In this document: one piece after another, positions 7,722-9,803 of the stretch
Layout: the number at the start of each line of letters is the position of its first letter
Numbering within the stretch: the first letter of the stretch is position 1
Assembly (NCBI GenBank): GCA_009923345.1
Contig: RFTR01000058.1
Coordinates: forward strand, 1 to 9,803
Origin: Betaproteobacteria bacterium
GTDB lineage: Bacteria; Pseudomonadota; Gammaproteobacteria; Burkholderiales; Burkholderiaceae_C
Direction: 5' to 3'
DNA length: 9,803 bases
Notes under the pieces: model-generated
Told to the model about the DNA's origin: nothing
The model's database searches: none
The model's input: the letters and a program-made list of their open reading frames with translations, nothing else
Made by a program: the position numbers and the translations under genes

Positions 7722-7746
7722 ACGCCCGTTACAAACGGGCGTTTTC
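7722..7746 (+). terminator. Intrinsic terminator after the two-component operon
   Basis: A perfect 9-bp GC-rich stem (ACGCCCGTT / AACGGGCGT, 7722-7730 and 7734-7742) with the three-base loop ACA is followed by TTTT(C). It lies 25 bases after the response regulator stop and separates the kinase/regulator unit from folD. Confidence 0.85.
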
Positions 7747-7748
7747 AA

Positions 7749-7776
7749 TTGTGAGATTTCTGGCTTCATCTGTAAC
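7749..7776 (+). promoter_or_regulatory. Weak candidate promoter of folD
   Basis: TTGTGA (7749-7754) and TGTAAC (7771-7776), separated by 16 bases, are the best sigma70-like pair between the upstream terminator and the folD ATG; each matches the consensus at four of six positions. A promoter is expected here because of the terminator, but this particular assignment is tentative. Confidence 0.25.
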
Positions 7777-7803
7777 AACAAAATCTAGTCATCCCTTAAC
7801 TCT

Positions 7804-8658
7804 ATGACAGCACAACTTATAGACGGCAACGCCCTCTCCAAACAAATGCGCGCGCAAGTTGCCATCGACGCGGCCAAACTCACAGCCAAGGGCGTGAAAC
7901 CAGGACTCGCAGTTGTTTTGGTCGGCGAAAACCCCGCCAGTCAGGTGTATGTGCGTAACAAAGTGAAAGCCTGTGAAGAAGCAGGTTTTCATTCAGTGCT
8001 CGAAAAATACGATGCGACATTGAGCGAAGCTGATTTATTGCAACGTGTGCAGGCACTCAATAACGATACATCCATTCACGGTATCTTGGTACAACTTCCT
8101 TTGCCCGCACATATTGATGCGCAAAAAGTTATCGAAGCGATCAGTCCCGCTAAAGATGTAGACGGATTTCATATCGCCAGCGCTGGCGCTTTGATGACGG
8201 GTATGAAGGGCTTTTGGCCTTGCACCCCCTATGGTTGCATGAAGATGCTCGAGAGCATTGGTTACTCCCTCAAAGGCAAACACGCTGTCGTCATAGGCCG
8301 CAGCAATATTGTGGGCAAACCCATGGCTTTGATGCTCTTGCAACAGGACGCCACCGTCACCATTTGCCACAGCGGTACTGTGAATCTCAAAGACATCACG
8401 CTTCAAGCCGATGTGATCGTGGCCGCTGTGGGCAAACGCAATGTACTGACGGCAGACATGGTCAAATCTGGCGCAGTGGTGCTAGATGTCGGCATGAACC
8501 GCAATGACGAAGGCAAACTGTGCGGCGACGTCGACTTTGATCGCGTCAAGCAAGTTGCCGGCTACATCACACCCGTTCCAGGCGGCGTTGGACCCATGAC
8601 GATCACGATGTTATTGGTCAACACCTTGGAATCTGCGCAACGCGCCCTACCTACCTAA
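7804..8658 (+). CDS. folD: Bifunctional methylenetetrahydrofolate dehydrogenase/cyclohydrolase
   Basis: FolD interconverts 5,10-methylene-THF, 5,10-methenyl-THF (NADP+-dependent dehydrogenase) and 10-formyl-THF (cyclohydrolase) in the cytoplasm, supplying one-carbon units for purines and formyl-methionine. The 284-residue length is normal for the family. The catalytic region has YVRNKVKACEEAGF with Y49 and the general-base lysine K53, then GILVQLPLP (93-101) and KDVDGFH (117-123). The NAD(P)-binding fold carries GRSNIVGKPMA (165-175), and the C-terminal signature is PVPGGVGPMT (257-266). The ATG at 7804 matches the family N-terminus (MTAQLIDGNALS against MAAKIIDGKTIA in E. coli). No Shine-Dalgarno is evident in the upstream ACTCT context. 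It is flanked by terminators on both sides, so it is probably monocistronic. Confidence 0.97.
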   Translation: MTAQLIDGNALSKQMRAQVAIDAAKLTAKGVKPGLAVVLVGENPASQVYVRNKVKACEEAGFHSVLEKYDATLSEADLLQRVQALNNDTSIHGILVQLPLPAHIDAQKVIEAISPAKDVDGFHIASAGALMTGMKGFWPCTPYGCMKMLESIGYSLKGKHAVVIGRSNIVGKPMALMLLQQDATVTICHSGTVNLKDITLQADVIVAAVGKRNVLTADMVKSGAVVLDVGMNRNDEGKLCGDVDFDRVKQVAGYITPVPGGVGPMTITMLLVNTLESAQRALPT

Positions 8659-8672
8659 GACCCACAGAATTC

Positions 8673-8699
8673 AAAAAGCCAAGAAGTTAGTGGCTTTTT
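8673..8699 (+). terminator. Intrinsic terminator after folD
   Basis: The perfect 9-bp stem AAAAAGCCA / TGGCTTTTT (8673-8681 and 8691-8699) with a nine-base loop ends in a run of five T, 14 bases after the folD stop. The symmetric A and T tracts could also stop transcription on the minus strand, but no minus-strand gene approaches from the right here. Confidence 0.8.
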
Positions 8700-8746
8700 G
8701 GGCTTAGAAAATCAAAACCTCTACATCTTTTATCAACACCATATTT

Positions 8747-9803
8747 ATGAACACCAGCGCTAATCCTCTACTAGATTTCTCTGATCTTCCAATATTTGAT
8801 GCCATCAAGCCTGCTCATATTCCAGCTGCGCTAGATGTGCTGTTAGCCAATGCAGAAAAAGCCTTAGAGACCGTGACCACAGCAGACTACCCCGCCGACT
8901 GGGGACAAATCGCATCGGTACTAGATGTGCATGTAGAACAACTCAGTCGTGCATGGGGCGCTGTGAACCACTTGCATTCCGTAGCTGATTCGCCAGAACT
9001 GCGTTCAGCCTACACAGAAGCCTTGCCCCGTGTCACCGCTTTTTATACACGCATGGGTGCTGATGAAAAGCTGTATGCGAAATACAAAGCTATTCCCCCT
9101 GCTTCACTCAATGCCGAACAAAAACGCGCCCATACATTGGCAGTACGTAACTTTGTGTTGTCCGGTGCTGAACTGACAGGCGCAGCCAAAGAGCGATTTG
9201 CTGAGATCCAAGAGCGTATGGCCGATGTGAGCCAAAAATTCAGCGAAAACGTGCTTGACGCTACGGACCAGTGGTCTTTGCTGGTGACTGCTGAAGAACT
9301 AGCAGGCGTGCCTGCCGATATTTTGGAAATGACCAAAGCCAATGCAGAAAAGGCTGGACTTCAAGGGCATCAACTCAGTTTGAAAATGCCTTGCTACTTG
9401 CCCATCATGCAATTTGCGCACAGCTCTGCATTGCGGGAAAAACTTTACCGTGCCTATGTCACGCGGGCTTCCGATCAATCGGTGTCTAAGCCCCCTGCCT
9501 TACCCGCAGACGCATCGCACCCCTCAAGCGAAAACGCTTCACAAGACAACACCATCTGCATTCAAGAAATTTTGGCGCTTCGCCACGAAGAAGCACAACT
9601 CTTAGGCTATACCAATTATGCTGAGGTTTCGTTAGCTAGCAAGATGGCTCAGTCTCCCGCCGAGGTGATGACCTTCTTGCGCGACCTCGCCAAGCGCGCG
9701 CGTCCCTATGCAGAAAAAGACATAGCCGAATTGCGCGAGTTCGCAGCTAAGCAATTGAATCTCCTAGATCCACAAGCTTGGGACTGGACGTATATCGGTG
9801 AAA
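8747..9803 (+). CDS. prlC: M3-family oligopeptidase (oligopeptidase A type), 3' end missing
   Basis: An open frame of 352 codons runs from the ATG at 8747 to the window edge without a stop. The translation (MNTSANPLLDFSDLPIFDAI...) matches the N-terminal half of the thermolysin-like M3A oligopeptidase OpdA/PrlC: SPELRSAY (82-89), NVLDATDQW (168-176), LREKLYRAYVTRASDQ (229-244), EILALRHEEAQLLGYTNYAE (274-293) and LAKRARPYAEKDI (314-326). These cytosolic zinc enzymes degrade short peptides, including cleaved signal peptides. The HExxH zinc site lies beyond the window, so catalytic competence cannot be judged. Between ASDQ and the EILALRHE block there is a Pro/Ser/Ala-rich stretch (245-267), about twice as long as in E. 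coli OpdA as I recall it. The start agrees with the E. coli N-terminus (MTNPLLTPFELP), but no Shine-Dalgarno is visible. It follows the folD terminator by 47 bases. Confidence 0.93.
   Translation, partial: MNTSANPLLDFSDLPIFDAIKPAHIPAALDVLLANAEKALETVTTADYPADWGQIASVLDVHVEQLSRAWGAVNHLHSVADSPELRSAYTEALPRVTAFYTRMGADEKLYAKYKAIPPASLNAEQKRAHTLAVRNFVLSGAELTGAAKERFAEIQERMADVSQKFSENVLDATDQWSLLVTAEELAGVPADILEMTKANAEKAGLQGHQLSLKMPCYLPIMQFAHSSALREKLYRAYVTRASDQSVSKPPALPADASHPSSENASQDNTICIQEILALRHEEAQLLGYTNYAEVSLASKMAQSPAEVMTFLRDLAKRARPYAEKDIAELREFAAKQLNLLDPQAWDWTYIGE

Noticed and set aside
7747..7803. Tetrahydrofolate riboswitch upstream of folD
   Set aside because: Only 57 bases separate the upstream terminator from the ATG, too short for the known THF riboswitch, and no matching structure is visible.
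8175..8188. A 14-bp perfect palindrome (CGCCAGCGCTGGCG) inside folD
   Set aside because: It lies in the folD coding sequence for IASAGAL. Alanine, serine and glycine codons easily create it, and no nearby promoter would make it an operator.

Overview
The window looks like a chromosomal housekeeping segment of a betaproteobacterium, order Burkholderiales, most likely Comamonadaceae or a close relative. The basis is protein character: a homodimeric-type AceE, an E2 with one lipoyl domain beside an E3 that carries its own lipoyl domain, and a FixL/FixJ-style pair next to folD and an OpdA-type oligopeptidase. Base composition is only moderately GC-rich. I cannot name the genus from sequence alone. 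No mobile element, phage gene, CRISPR array, tRNA or rRNA was seen, and all long reading frames are intact.

Left part (1-4403, minus strand): the pyruvate dehydrogenase complex, transcribed right to left as aceE (E1), aceF (E2) and lpdA (E3, only its 5' end is present). The genes are 72 and 78 bases apart with no convincing terminator between them, so they probably form one operon. All three start codons sit five bases after a GAGA-containing ribosome binding site. The lipoyl-domain coding segments of aceF and lpdA align without gaps over 146 bases.

Middle part (4404-7696): a 132-base divergent intergenic region separates aceE from a plus-strand two-component system. It contains a good sigma70-like promoter candidate for aceE whose -35 box overlaps a perfect 16-bp palindrome, and both lie within a larger inverted repeat. 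The two-component system is a membrane-bound PAS-domain histidine kinase followed 17 bases later by a FixJ/NarL-type response regulator. An intrinsic terminator closes this unit.

Right part (7722-9803, plus strand): folD (one-carbon metabolism) with its own terminator, then the first 352 codons of an M3-family oligopeptidase (OpdA/PrlC type) that runs off the window. Neither gene has an evident Shine-Dalgarno sequence.

Most of the window is ordinary, well-known metabolism. The parts that merit a second look are the palindromic control region between aceE and the sensor kinase, and the unknown signal and targets of the kinase/regulator pair beside the pyruvate dehydrogenase operon. I did not find a convincing undescribed system.
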